DNA of 64,000 nt, taken from contig CM082588.2 in assembly GCA_040954595.2 (NCBI GenBank), positions 1,550,001 through 1,614,000 on the forward strand. The letters are read 5' to 3'. This document shows, one piece after another, positions 1 through 11,805 of the stretch. The stretch's first letter is position 1; the number at the start of each line of letters is the position of its first letter. The translations under genes were made by a program, and so were the position numbers. Origin of the DNA: Balanoglossus misakiensis. Its lineage: Eukaryota; Hemichordata. Under the pieces are notes generated by a model, which was not told the origin of the DNA, searched no databases, and worked only from the letters and a program-made list of their open reading frames with translations.

Positions 1-395
1 AGGTGAACAGAACACCATTTTCGTAAGGGTATTTTGACTTATGACGTCACTATGATGTCATGATTAGTCATATCACTTTTATTTTGTAATTAATGGAAAG
101 CTTGTTTATTAAGCTTTCTTTTGATACCAAATACATCCCTGTTGTTCGAGGTATACGTTCAGAGAGACAGCATTTTACAAGACTAATTTACCCCCCTACG
201 TCAATTTATACGCACTTTTAGGCTTTCCTACATACGTTACCCAATATAATTTAGAAGCCAATAACTCGAAAACGCCCCGGTGCCCAGATGGCAAACAAAG
301 TGAATTTTACTCAGTATATGATAGGCTTTCAGAAAAACATTGTCTCAAAAATTCCCCCGGGGGGGGGAGGTAAACCCCTACTGGCTCATGGTCTA
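1..395. repeat. 395-bp direct repeat, copy 1
   Basis: This block recurs, identical as far as I can read, 2085 bp downstream at 2086-2480. It carries a perfect CRE-like palindrome TGACGTCA at 42-49 and a G-run near 360-367. The ends do not have the TG...CA form of an LTR, and I see no primer-binding site or polypurine tract. A diverged third relative lies at about 1895-2085, directly before copy 2. A local segmental duplication or dispersed repeat fits better than an LTR pair. The window may cut the left end. Confidence 0.85.
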
Positions 396-2085
396 ATAGT
401 ATACAGTGTGAATACATGGATCGTCTCGTTTTATTGTTGAGTTCCATTTTAGGCTAAATGTGCCAAATTGTGGCAACTCTGCCTTTCAATATCATCAATT
501 CAACTGATATCATATGGTATGACATTTTAAATATGCAAATATAACATCAAAACTCAAAAGGCAAAAAACACCAATTATTTTGTTTTCTGAAAAAGACAAT
601 TGTTGACTAGAAGATGGCTTAGTGGCAATTTTGTATTGAGTGGGGTCTTAATAAGACTGTTGTGTTGGTATCAGCATATTTTTTTGCAAAAAATGGACTT
701 TCCATTCATAATCAAACATTTAAATACGAAGAAAACAGCTTGTTTTCATTTTTTCTTGAAATGACCTTTTTGACAAAAAATGGCCAAAATGACAATTTTG
801 TAGGGCTGAAAAGAATTTTTTTTGGAATCGGCTCCCTTTCAACAAAAATGGACCTTCTCCGTACATCATAAGATCTCTGAAAATAAAGAAAGAAGTTTCA
901 AACAGTTACCTTTTTGAGTAAAGTGGCCAAAATGGCATTTTTTCCCTCTGTGGAGTCAGTAAGAGTGCATTTTTGGAAAAATCGCTACTTTTAAGATAGA
1001 ATGGACTTTTATTTATTATTAGTTGAGAACATTTTTTTCTCTAGAAAATGTTTAAAATGATAAATTTGTAGTAGGTCTTTTTAGGCAATAAATTGCCAAA
1101 AACGCAATTTTGACTAGAATGGGGTCAATCAGATTTTTTTTACATAGAATGGACTTTTCATATATCATCAAATCAATCAATATGAAGAGTAGAGTTTTAA
1201 GTTTTGTCTAAAAATGACGTTTTTGGGCAAAAATGGTCTAAAAGGCAATTCTGTCTCGTTTGGGGTCAGTCAGACTGCTTTTTTCGTAATATCAACCAAA
1301 TTTTACATAGAACAGGCATATCATATGTCATCAGATCTTCGAATGTGACGAAAACAGTGTGTTTTTAGTGTTTTCTAAAAATGACCTTTTTTGGGTTAAA
1401 AAGTGCCAAAATGGCAATTTTTTCTTGGGTGGGGTCAGTCAGACTGCTTTTTTTCGTAATATCAACCAAATTTTACATAGAATAGGCATATCATATGTCA
1501 TCAGATCTTCCAATGTGACGAAAACAGTGTGTTTTTAGTGTTTTCTAAAAATGACCTTTTTTGGGTTAAAAAGTGCCAAAATGGCAATTTTTTCTTGGGT
1601 GGAGTCAGTCAGACTGCTTTTTTCGTAATATCAACCAAATTTTACATAGAATAGGCATATCATATGTCATCAGATCTTCGAATGTGACGAAAACAGTGTG
1701 TTTTTAGTGTTTTCTAAAAATGACCTTTTTTGGGTTAAAAAGTGCCAAAATGGCAATTTTTTCTTGGGTGGGGTCAATAAGACTGACTTTTTTGGAATCA
1801 GCACCATTTTTTACATAGAATGGACTTCACAAACCTTCCTTACCAATTTTTTTATTTAAAGGCACCTATCTCCTAGGGTAATAACTTGTCATCATAGTCA
1901 CTAATTGGTAAGGGTACTTGGAAGTATGACGTAATGATGACGTAATTGATTATTATATCAATTTTTTGCAATAATTAGATACTTTACTCAATCAGCTTTC
2001 TGTTGATACCAAACACATCACAGTTTTCATCAGTTTTCATCAGTACAATTGCACAGAGACATGTTTTGCAAAACCTCACATTTAT
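396..2085. repeat. Decayed tandem array of about 140-170-bp units plus a diverged copy of the 395-bp repeat
   Basis: Units are marked by a GGGGTC or GGAGTC word followed by a T-rich tract, then by words such as TGCCAAAATGGCAATTTT. Unit starts fall near 642, 802, 952, 1122, 1262, 1431, 1601 and 1770. The three units from 1262 to 1769 are nearly identical at 169-170 bp, and the earlier ones are strongly diverged, so amplification was most recent on the right side. From about 1895 to 2085 the sequence is a diverged copy of the start of the 395-bp repeat, with shared words such as GATACCAAA and CAGAGAGACA-like strings. No coding potential is evident. Confidence 0.8.
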
Positions 2086-2480
2086 AGGTGAACAGAACAC
2101 CATTTTCGTAAGGGTATTTTGACTTATGACGTCACTATGATGTCATGATTAGTCATATCACTTTTATTTTGTAATTAATGGAAAGCTTGTTTATTAAGCT
2201 TTCTTTTGATACCAAATACATCCCTGTTGTTCGAGGTATACGTTCAGAGAGACAGCATTTTACAAGACTAATTTACCCCCCTACGTCAATTTATACGCAC
2301 TTTTAGGCTTTCCTACATACGTTACCCAATATAATTTAGAAGCCAATAACTCGAAAACGCCCCGGTGCCCAGATGGCAAACAAAGTGAATTTTACTCAGT
2401 ATATGATAGGCTTTCAGAAAAACATTGTCTCAAAAATTCCCCCGGGGGGGGGAGGTAAACCCCTACTGGCTCATGGTCTA
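2086..2480. repeat. 395-bp direct repeat, copy 2
   Basis: Second copy of the block at 1-395, at an offset of exactly 2085 bp and with no indel seen. The CRE-like TGACGTCA recurs at 2127-2134. Sequence similarity stops abruptly after the word CTCATGGTCTA in both copies. The lack of divergence implies either recent duplication or conversion. Confidence 0.85.
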
Positions 2481-3449
2481 TGACCTTTGGACGGTTTTGG
2501 CAGTTTTCTTGGCAAAGGATATGTTATCGATTTTTTGTTTTGTTTAATTCTGTCTTGTCTGAGACTTGGACAATCATGGTTCAATGTGTTACGGTGCCTG
2601 CTTATGAGAATGAAATCTGGCCATCGAGACTTCAACAAGATTTCAAATCATGCAAAATGTCTCTTACTTCTTGAACATTATATTATTATGTGCACGTCAC
2701 AGCAACCAAATACATGGATATGTGTTTTGTAATAAACAACATTTTTCTCCTTAAACTTCCAAAATGCTCTTTTCATGGATGTGAAAATCGCTAATTACGA
2801 TGCGATACGCGTTCCTCTTGGAAACAATATGGATGTCAAGAAATATCAGATATCTTATCAAGCTACTTTGCCATATAATATATTGTCCAGTGACTTACAA
2901 TACCTGTGATTTTCGAAGACCTTAGGGGAGCTCTTGGAGATGCATCCATACCAATAGAATTTGGAGGTAGTGACCCGATGATTCTCTGCACGAAACAATG
3001 TGTGCCATACAAATGGACAAGTTTCTACTTTTAATCATTTACTGGTAACAGCTGTGCGACAATCAGCTGTGACATCTTTTATCCATGTGACAGTGTAGTT
3101 TATAAATCAGTGGTAGCTTTATGGCTCTTACATCTAGAGCCTCTACCGGTAGGATGGATGATCAGCAGTTTGGGATTTAAATGGTCAAATATAACTCTGA
3201 CAGAAATATCTAAATTTGATCTATAACCGCATGTATTTTTATTAATATCAGACTATTGTGAACTTCAAGCTTCAATTGCTGCTGGGTTTTTTTGCATTAA
3301 AAGTTGTTATTCTAGCAAACATATTAAAGTATATTTTGTAAACCTCATCTTGATTTCAGTGCTCAGAATCAGCGACCAAACGATAGTTTCTGAAAACATG
3401 ACTTCAGATGGCGCTGTTGTGCGTTCTTTATTGTCTTCTGTCGTATAAC
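2481..3449. other. Intergenic, no gene supported
   Basis: AT-rich sequence with short overlapping open frames on the plus strand (about 2480-2732). They lack recognisable domains or clear splice sites. I see no RNA gene. Part of this stretch may be old transposon sequence continuing into the LINE fragment that follows. Confidence 0.5.
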
Positions 3450-3890
3450 CTCAGTCGGCAAATCCCACACGTGGGACATAAAGTTTAAAATCGCTGTTGC
3501 ATGTTGTGTTTGTCTCATACGCTCCGTCAACAAATACATAGTGAACTCGGTTCTGTAAATATGATTTAAACCATGAGAGTGCCAAACTGGCTATGCCAAA
3601 ACGAAGTCAAACTTTGATGATCAATTGTGTCAAATGCCGCAGATAGGTCTAAAAGTATAAGGGCCATTTTCGGTGATTGAGGAATTACACAACCATTAGC
3701 CAAAGATGCGTTAATAATTTCTGTTATTAAGGGCAAGAGTGTCTCTATGCAGTATTTTATCATCCAGTGTTTACTTGGTGACTGCATAATGATCTTCATA
3801 ATGACTTCTGAGGTAACAGGGTAAATGTTATCAACTCTTGCTCTGATGAACATGGAGAATTGCTTGTGTTTCGGGACAGTCACAAGGTGG
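3450..3890 (-). mobile_element. Degraded LINE (CR1/L2-like non-LTR) reverse-transcriptase fragment
   Basis: On the minus strand an open frame at 3883-3566 reads like the start of a LINE RT domain (words KIIMQSPSKHWM and LLPLITEIINASL, then a PQSPKMALI-like strand). It then passes directly into LLDLSAAFDTIDHQSL, which is the RT motif containing the first catalytic aspartate of the family. The segment that normally separates these blocks (fingers, NYRPVS-type motif) is missing, so there is an internal deletion. A frame change near 3570 leads into SWFKSYLQNRV, another conserved LINE word. No YADD box is seen. Just downstream on the plus strand (about 3910-3985) a frame resembling a LINE C-terminal tail (PFKSALKYYL) suggests a second, oppositely oriented scrap. 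This is a dead element. Confidence 0.75.
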
Positions 3891-4872
3891 TAAAAAAACC
3901 TACCGAGCTATCTCAAACCACTGTCAAGCAGACAACCTTTTAAGTCTGCACTGAAATATTATTTACTGAATTTACATGAATACTTGTGTGCTCCTATCCT
4001 CCATTGCACTGAAGTCTTTTCCAGAAAATCACTATTGTATTCAGGGCAATGAACACGTCTAGTCGTATTCGACTATTTTCAAGGTCCCCAGCAGATCGTA
4101 AAATTTACAATATTGTTCCCATCCTGTTTTCTTTTTTGACTTTGTACTTCAGTAATACCCTTTATTTACTTTTCTATTATACTGTGAAGCATCTGGTGAT
4201 ATAAAGTATTCATTCACACTCAGCCCTCATTCAATGACAACTGAGGTGATCACAATATGTTAAAATTTAGATTTGTTTGGCAATATCTATTCACAAAAAT
4301 CAATAGCTTTTCTTTGACAACACAAGGTGCTGCCAGACTTAACACTTTAATAGTGTGGTGAATGTTTTGCAAAATCATCGGCTTTTTTATATACGTACAA
4401 AGCTTATTTTATAGTTCGGGACAAAAATGCGACTTCAGATTTTCTCCCGCTGTTGCCCAGATCTCATTTGCATCAGAATGGTTGTTCAAATGTCTGATTC
4501 ATGTAGATATATAATTAAAATTTACATTCGGAAAATTCTGTTTGAGCACGGAATTTGAATTCAGGTATCTAACAAAAGGTATTTACATTTATTCGCATAT
4601 GCTCCATGCATGACATGCTAGGAAATACAAAGCTTTAGATTTGGGATGTTTTCATGGAAAGAGCAGATTTGTGAAGTATTAACCTGAGATGCTCAGCTGA
4701 CAACTTCAAATTTCAATGATTATGCGTAAAGCATTTTATACTGGAACTATTTTAGCTTCCATGTTCACAAACGAGAGGGCACGTTAACCACGTTGAATCT
4801 GAACAAAACTCACAATGGAAAAATGCCATTTATATGGATAGCACGCAAGCCTGTCCTTGGAGTATTTAAGGC
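3891..4872. other. Intergenic / 3' flank of sulfotransferase gene 1
   Basis: No gene is visible. On the minus strand a possible poly(A) signal AATAAA (plus-strand TTTATT at 4588-4593) lies about 280 nt after the stop codon of gene 1. A plus-strand scrap at 3910-3985 resembles a LINE C-terminal tail. Confidence 0.45.
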
Positions 4873-6331
4873 TTAGCATATCCACTTTTTGTCTTTCTCA
4901 TACATCACTCTCCTCATTTTTGCCGTGTCTTTCATCATGGTAAGACAAAAATCTGAATCCTCCTCAATATCACATCTCTCTTGAACTTTGTGTTTCATGT
5001 CTTGAAACGTTGCCAGATCCTCATCGAAGCCATCATAGTGAGAAATCTTTTCCCACAGGGTCTTATTGAAATATTCATACATTTCAATATCATGACGCGA
5101 AAACTTGGCTATTATTGACATCATTTCTTGAGTAATGGGAGCTTGGGGATTTTGATGGACTTTCATCGGATAGTACAGGATATCTTCAAATTCCCAACAC
5201 ATCATCTTCTTGAGCAATATCAGAGACTCGTCGTAATACTCCATTATCATAACCAAGTGTAACTCATCACCTAGTTCCTCAAAGTTGTGACGCATCACAG
5301 CCTTATCCTCGCTGTAAGGAATACGAAATCGACCACAATATCCCTTCCCCTTCTTGTCAGACTTGCCCGCCAATCTCTTATTTAATTTATGTAGATGTCT
5401 AGCGAAAGGATTAGTGTTATTTGGAAATGATATACGGCGATGCGAGAAATAGAACATAGACTTCGAGTGGGAATACGGAGATCTCAAAATAGTCACATAT
5501 TTTGCATTTGGGATGAGTGCTTCCATCTCCGGCCGGTTGTAGTGTATATGACTTGCCAGAATGTTGTATCCAGGAAAGTTACTGCAGTTATAGTTTACGA
5601 CTTCAAGGTAACCATTGTCATCTTCTATAAAGGGACCAAGGTTAGGATCTATTCCAGCAACTAGATCATACTTTAAAGCATATCGGTATAAAATACAAGC
5701 CATTGTGCTTCCTCCTGTTTTCGACGTTTTGATAAAAATGCAGTTCTTTTCTGGTGTGCAGGTTGTTTTCCCTGAAGGAAGGTACATAAAGGAATCCTTG
5801 CTGTTTTCATCTTTTAAGTTAACCGTCTGCGTTGTCATCAGGATTTCTGGTTCACTGACGGAGAACACCCTGGTGTCTATGCTGAAAGTAATAAAATAAT
5901 TGATGAAGTCTTAGAGTACAATAAATGGATTTGATTGTTGCATCATGTTGGTCAATTTACATATAATCACATGCTATTTTAACTGCAGATAGGCTATGTG
6001 AATCATTGCAACAGCAAACATAGATTTCATTCGATTGAAACTAAACATAAATAATTATACTTACGAATTGTTAGCGTCATTCTCGTTAAATACATGGTGT
6101 AATGTCAGTATAGTCATTATGCAGAGCAAAGTTATAGCCACTGTTGAAACTCTCTTCCGGTATCGCCACCAAGAATTGCCTGAAATATAAAAATCAAATA
6201 TGGTTTAAACTTCTTAAAACATTCCTCCACTCTTACATGTATGTGAATACAAATGCGAAAGTGACGTAATATGCACAAATGGCAGCGACGATCTGTAAAT
6301 AAAAGACATGTTGATTTCCCCTACCTGTCAT
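4873..6331 (-). CDS. Galactose-3-O-sulfotransferase-like enzyme, gene 1 of the array
   Basis: Three exons, complement of 4873-5881, 6065-6179 and 6325-6331, give about 376 aa. Exon 1 codes only ATG ACA G. Exon 2 carries a short basic cytosolic tail (WWRYRKR) and a hydrophobic signal anchor at about residues 13-33, so this is a type II Golgi membrane protein. The catalytic exon has the PAPS 5'-phosphosulfate loop FIKTSKTGGST (about residues 90-100) and the 3'-phosphate motif YVTILRSPYSHSKS (about 169-182), as in the GAL3ST family, which transfers sulfate to the 3-OH of galactose on glycans or glycolipids. It also has the family word EYYDESLILLKK and ends KKWIC. Splice borders are GTAGGG/AG and GTAAGT/AG in phases 1 and 2. 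It is nearly identical to gene 2 just upstream. The acceptor sugar cannot be read from sequence. Confidence 0.87.
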
Positions 6332-7025
6332 GTTTCCAACCAGAACTGTTCCTTTTACAGTTGCCTGTTTAATTACCAACTATTCGTATCACCAGTCTGG
6401 CAGTCTCCGCTCATATATCACATGACAAGCCATACTATTCTTTTCGAGGTGGTGCCGTGTTTGTACATGTACACTGTTTCATGCGTCATGCGAATCTTGT
6501 AATATTTTGATAATTTTATGGCCATGTAGCTGCATTATGATGTGATTATTGCAGTTTGATCATACTTGATAACTTTACAAATTTGCAATATTTAATAATA
6601 ATAGCTAAATACACTTTATTATTCATTTAGGCATTTGTAACAATTGCTATAGGCATTTACGTCTATTCATTTCACCAGAAATATGGTTGGATGAATCATT
6701 CCTGTGCTTTCTGCTATAAATATACCCATAGAAAAATGGTGTTGCCACATACAACCGCTTTATGCACAAAAGCGGCCATGTATCGGTATGTGACGTATAT
6801 GTGGAGCTGGCCATTGGGCGATACCACTCCGTGTATGGGTGATATCAACTCCCCCGCTCCCCCTAAACCGATCTGGAGTCCAAACATGATCTTTTTGTAC
6901 ATACACTAATATTTTACTCTTAAATGTTGACATAACAACATTTTATAAATATAGCTGTGAACAGCAATAAGCGGGTTTCGAGTATGCAAGCCTGCCCGTT
7001 ATTTAATGTATTAAGTATTATAAGC
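6332..7025. other. Intergenic spacer between sulfotransferase genes 1 and 2
   Basis: This is the 5' flank of gene 1 and the 3' flank of gene 2. Much of it (about 6332-6900) is clearly homologous to the 5' flank of gene 2 (about 8976-9400), including a WTGACGT-type word and a shared GGGCGATACCACTC stretch. The duplication that made genes 1 and 2 therefore included upstream sequence. No separate gene is seen. Confidence 0.6.
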
Positions 7026-8975
7026 TTAGCATATCCACTTCTTGTCTTTCTCATACACCACTCTCCTCATTTTAGCCGAATCTTTCATCATGGTAAGACA
7101 AAAATCTGAATCCTCCTCAATATCACATCTCTCTTGAACTTTGCGTTTCATGTCTTGAAACGTTGCCAGATCCTCATCGAAGCCATCATAGTGAGAAATC
7201 TTTTCCCACAGGGTCTTATTGAAATATTCATACATTTCAATATCATGACGCGAAAACTTGGCTATTATTGACATCATTTCTTGAGTAATGGGAGCTTGGG
7301 GATTTTGATGGACTTTCATCGGATAGTACAGGATATCTTCAAAGTCCCAACACATCATCTTCTTGAGCAATATCAGAGACTCATCAAAATACTCCATTAT
7401 CATAACCAAGTCTAACTCGTTATTTAGTTTCTCAAAGTTGCGTCTCATCACAGCCTGATCATCGCTATAAGGAATTCGGAATCGACCACAAAATCCCTTC
7501 CCCATCTTGTCAGACTTGCCTGCCAATCTCTTATTTAATTTATATAGATATTCAGCAAATGGATTTGTATTAATTGGAAATGATATACGGCGATGCGAGA
7601 AATAGAACATAGACTTCGAGTGGGAATACGGAGATCTTAAAATAGTCACATATTTTGCATTTGGGATGAGTGCTTCCATCTCCGGCCGGTTGTAGTGTAT
7701 ATGACTTGCCAGAATGTTGTATCCAGGAAAGTTACTGCAGTTATAGTTTAAGACTTCAAGGTAACCATTTTCATCTTCTATAAAGGAACCAAGGTTAGGA
7801 TCTATTCCCGCAACTAGATCATACTTTAAAGCATATCTGTATAAAATACAAGCCATTGTGCTTCCTCCTGTTTTCGCCGTTTTGATAAAAATGCAATTCC
7901 TTTCCGGTTTGCAGGTTTTATTCCCTGAAGCAATATACATGAAGTAATCCTTGCTGTTTTCATCTTTTAAGTTAGCCGTCTGCGTTGTCATCAGGCTTTC
8001 TGGTTCACTGACTGAGAACACCCTGTTGTCTATGCTGAAAGTAATAAAATTATTGATTCATGTATTACACATCAATAGAGCAAGTGATATGTTTGATTTA
8101 TCTTTTGTGTATCACTAAATGAGGAAAATGATATCTCCCAATTTCTTTATTTACACTCAAATAATATCAATGCATGTGGAATCATTCAGTAGAAACTTTC
8201 AGGAGAATAATAAAAGGTTTGATAAGTCTTTTGAGAAGAGATTGGTTGATGCAATGATCTCTCAATCATAAATGTTTTGTTTTATTTCTCTTTCCTTTAC
8301 ACCTTCTACTAAAGGGTATGAAAGAACAAAAAATTAAGATGCAACAGCTTTGGTATTATAAAAACTGACATAAATACTTTAAAGCGATTATATCCACAGA
8401 TGTCCATACATAAATTTAATAATTCTGTTACTCTTTTAACATTTCAATATGCCAAGGACAGCACGCTGCCTTATGGCATTCAGACTGTATACAATTTTGT
8501 ACCCAGTCTCTGGTTTGGCACATACATACGCAGAAGACAATCCCTTCTTCCCCCTCCACAAGTTAAGTCTTGGACTAATATTAAAGGGGGAAGTGTCATG
8601 AAGTTCTGTCATATGATTTGATGTATTTTAACTAGATACGCTATATGAATCATTGCAACAGCAAACATTGATTTCGTTTGATTGAAACTAAACGTAAATA
8701 ATTACACTTACGAGTTGTTCTCGTCATTCTCATTAAATACATGGTGTAATGTCAGTATAGTCATTATGCATAGCAAAGTAGCCACTGTTGAAACTCTCGT
8801 CCGGTATCGCCACCAAGAATTGCCTGAAATATAAAAATCAAATATAGTTTAAACTTCTTAAAACATTACTCCACTCTTACATGTATCTGAATACAAATGC
8901 GAAAGTGACGTAATATGCACAAATGGCAGCGACGATCTGTAAATAAAAGACATGTTGATTTCCCCTACCTGTCAT
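7026..8975 (-). CDS. Galactose-3-O-sulfotransferase-like enzyme, gene 2 of the array
   Basis: Three exons, complement of 7026-8034, 8712-8823 and 8969-8975, give about 375 aa. The structure is the same as gene 1: a 7-nt coding microexon (ATG ACA G), a signal-anchor exon (WWRYRTR then a hydrophobic run, one codon shorter than in gene 1) and a single catalytic exon. The 5'-PSB loop is FIKTAKTGGST, the 3'-PB motif is YVTILRSPYSHSKS and the C terminus is KKWIC. Long stretches of the catalytic exon are identical to gene 1, and others (linker, residues after ISFP, the region before DLVMIMEY) differ at many sites. It is very likely an active Golgi sulfotransferase; the substrate is unknown. Confidence 0.87.
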
Positions 8976-9415
8976 GTTTCCAACCAGAACTGGTCCTTTA
9001 ACAGTTGCTTTTTTAATTACCAACTATTCTTATCGCCAGTCTCCACTTATATATCACATGACAAGCCATACTATTTTTTTAGAGGTGGTGCCGACTTAAT
9101 GTTTGTACGCTGTTTCAGTGAAAATGCGACATGCGTCATGTGAATCATTTAATATTTTGATAATGTTATGACCATGTAGCTGCATTATAATGTGATTATT
9201 ACAGTTTGAACATACTTGATAACTTTACGCATTTGCAATATTTCTAATATTTAATAATAAAAGCTAAATACACTTTTTTATAATGCACAAAAAACGTCCA
9301 TGTATCGGTATGTGACGTCGGCCATTGGGCGATACCACTCTCCCCTAAACCGATCTGGAGTCCAAACATGATCTCTTTGTACATACGCCAATATTTTACC
9401 CTTAAAAATCAATAT
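8976..9415. other. Intergenic spacer between sulfotransferase genes 2 and 3
   Basis: This is the 5' flank of gene 2, homologous to the 5' flank of gene 1, up to the stop codon of gene 3. No independent gene is seen. Confidence 0.6.
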
Positions 9416-11158
9416 TTAACAAATCCATTTTTTGTTCTTAGAATGAACTAACATTTTCATTTTATGTGCATCTTTCTCTAAGTTACGACAGAACGAAGAA
9501 TTCTTGTCACGGTCACATCTTTCCTTGACATGGTTTTTCATATCGCGAAAAGTTGCAAGATCCTCGTCGAAGTTACCCTTATATTGCGTGATTTTTCTCC
9601 ACAAAGTCTTGTTGAAGTGCTCATACATTTTGATATCATGGCGAGCTAATCTGGTCATTATTGACATCATATCAGGGGTGGTGGGAGGTTGAGGAGATTT
9701 GTGTACTTTCATTGGGTAGTACATAATATCTTCAAATTCCCAACACATCATCTTTTTGAGCAATATCAGAGATTCGTCGTAATACTCTGTGATCATAACC
9801 AAATCAAGTTCATTGTCCAGGTGCTTAAGTTCATCATCACTGACGATGTCAGTTCCACAGGGAATTCTAAATCGATAACAATATCGGTTTCCGTACAAGC
9901 TTGATGACGTTGTATTTTTGTGCATCAGATAATCTGAAAATGGGTTTGAATGCGGCGGAAATGTACGATAACGATTAGAGTAATAAAACGCTGATTTTAG
10001 ATGAGCATATGGAGACCGTAATATGGTTACATACTTTGCATTTGGAATAACTGCATCCATTGCAAGTCGGTTGTATTGTATGTGACTTGCCATGATATTG
10101 TACCCTGGAAAGTCACTGCAGTTATACTTAAACACTACTAGGTTGCCATCGCTGTCTTCTCCTATGAACTGATCAAGGTTGGGATCTACTGCAGCAACCA
10201 GGTCATTCTTTAGAGCGTATCGATATAATATACAAGCTGTTGTGCTGCCTGCTGTCTTCGCAGTTTTGATGAAAACACAGTTCTTTTCTGGTTGACAAGG
10301 TTTACTGTCCCCAGTAAACATGTAGCTAGCACCAGCTTTCTTGCGAGCATGATCAGCATCACCAGAGTGCGATGAAAATTCGTTCTTCGAGTTGATGTTA
10401 AACAGCTTTCCGGGCTCTCGTCTGAAAGGAAGAGTGTGGAGCATCGAATGATGACTTGAATGAACTTTATTTCACCTGGTGAAGTGACGAGTTCTGGAAT
10501 CGAGGCTATGATAATCAACAAATCCGTGTTATGTTTAAATAAATCACAGACATGAAAGACATCTGTAATTGCATTAGGAGACTTGCTAGTTTTATGATAA
10601 TGAATTGAATGTAAGTGATTGGACTATTCACGGTGTGAATATTAAAAAAAGAATGTTGGGTATGAGGGTTCCCCCTTGATCCATTATTATTAGTCTCTGG
10701 AATTTGGGAAGAATTAAAATTATGTTGACGTTGATACATTGCGAAGTATCAAAGGTCCTTGCCAATGACATAGTCCCTGCTGAAACAACATATTCGTAAA
10801 GGAGGTAGTACTTACAATTTTGTAACGTGGTGCAAAGCGTTCTCTATAGACATATGGTAAGACATAATTAATACTGTAATGAACACAGTGGCACAGACCG
10901 CAATGAATATCTTGCAGTGCCGGGTTCCACGGTAGAATGTTCCTTTAAGAGAGAGAGAGGGTGAGAAAACGATAGAGAGAAAGAGAGAGAGAAAGAAAGA
11001 TTAAATCTCATTGAATGGAATAAGGCAGAGACAGTGTTATGAAAATTTCAGATATTCTATAACAAATTATGCATGTTACACCTTGTACAATGAATCATTT
11101 GAACTCGAGTTAATGATGAACAATCGCAATTTCACAAACCTTTTAGATGTGCAGCCAT
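9416..11158 (-). CDS. Galactose-3-O-sulfotransferase-like enzyme, gene 3 of the array
   Basis: Three exons, complement of 9416-10421, 10816-10942 and 11140-11158, give about 383 aa. Exon 1 codes MAAHLK plus one base and has a weak GTTTGT donor. Exon 2 supplies the FYRGTRHCK cytosolic stub and the signal anchor (IFIAVCATVFITVLIMSY). The catalytic exon starts with a hydrophilic stem, then has FIKTAKTAGST (5'-PSB), YVTILRSPYAHLKS (3'-PB), EYYDESLILLKK and a KKWIC end. The first-intron acceptor uses a (GA)n microsatellite, read as (TC)n on this strand, as its polypyrimidine tract. The open frame continues upstream of 10421, but that part is intron, because the acceptor at 10422-10423 restores phase with exon 2. 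Choice of exon 1 is supported by phase and by similarity to gene 5 exon 1. Confidence 0.83.
10947..11000. repeat. (GA)n-rich microsatellite at a splice acceptor
   Basis: Imperfect GAGAGA/GAAAGA run. On the coding (minus) strand it is a TC-rich tract immediately before the acceptor of exon 2 of sulfotransferase gene 3, so its length could influence splicing. Confidence 0.8.
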
Positions 11159-11805
11159 TGAACGGTCCATTTGGTTTACACTTTTGCCATGAGCATTTGA
11201 AAAATACTTCAGTGCAAACCAACCTTTATATATATATCACATGATAAGTTAATGCCCCTCCTTTCGTCGATTTAATTAATCAATACACTGTCAGATGTGT
11301 GAATGCAAATGATACCTTTTCAAGGAAGACAGGGTAATTAGAGGATTATGAAAAATCAAACATTTTGGTTTTGGAATCATTGAGAGCTTGTAAAGTGATT
11401 CCTGTCTTGTGCCAGCGGGTATAGATGAGTCTAAGTAGAGATCCTGGGTATTTACCGCGTATTATTGATGATCTTCTACAATCAATTACAGTATCATGCC
11501 ACACGCACTGACTCACAAATGTTATTTGGTGCACTTTCATTGATAAGTGAGCATATTATTCTGTGCTACAGGAAGCATAAGATATTTTCTGCATTGTTAT
11601 ATATTTAAGACCTTTCTCCATTTATAAAAGACTCAGAATCATGCATTTAAGAATATGTGAGAGAAACACTCCTCACAAAGTCTCTGGAGGAATGTTCAGT
11701 TCTAACCCATAAAAAAACTAAAATTATTATTTTCCTTTACAAGAACACTTAGCATCATGGCTCCATATAGTGGTGATGTTAATCATGGATGTTAATATCT
11801 GATCG
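11159..11805. other. Intergenic spacer between sulfotransferase genes 3 and 4
   Basis: No gene is seen. It is 5' flank of gene 3 and 3' flank of gene 4. Short open frames here have no domain content. Confidence 0.55.

Noticed and set aside
1-2480. 395-bp direct repeats as LTRs of a retrotransposon
   Set aside because: No TG...CA ends, primer-binding site, polypurine tract or gag/pol coding between them. The interior is tandem repeats and a diverged copy of the same block.
2487-2732. 81-codon plus-strand frame as a gene fragment
   Set aside because: Starts at a non-ATG codon, has no recognised domain and lies directly after a repeat boundary in transposon-rich DNA.
10422-10521. N-terminal extension of sulfotransferase gene 3 beyond 10421
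   Set aside because: A pyrimidine-rich AG acceptor at 10422-10423 joins in phase to an exon with a transmembrane anchor, as in the sister genes.
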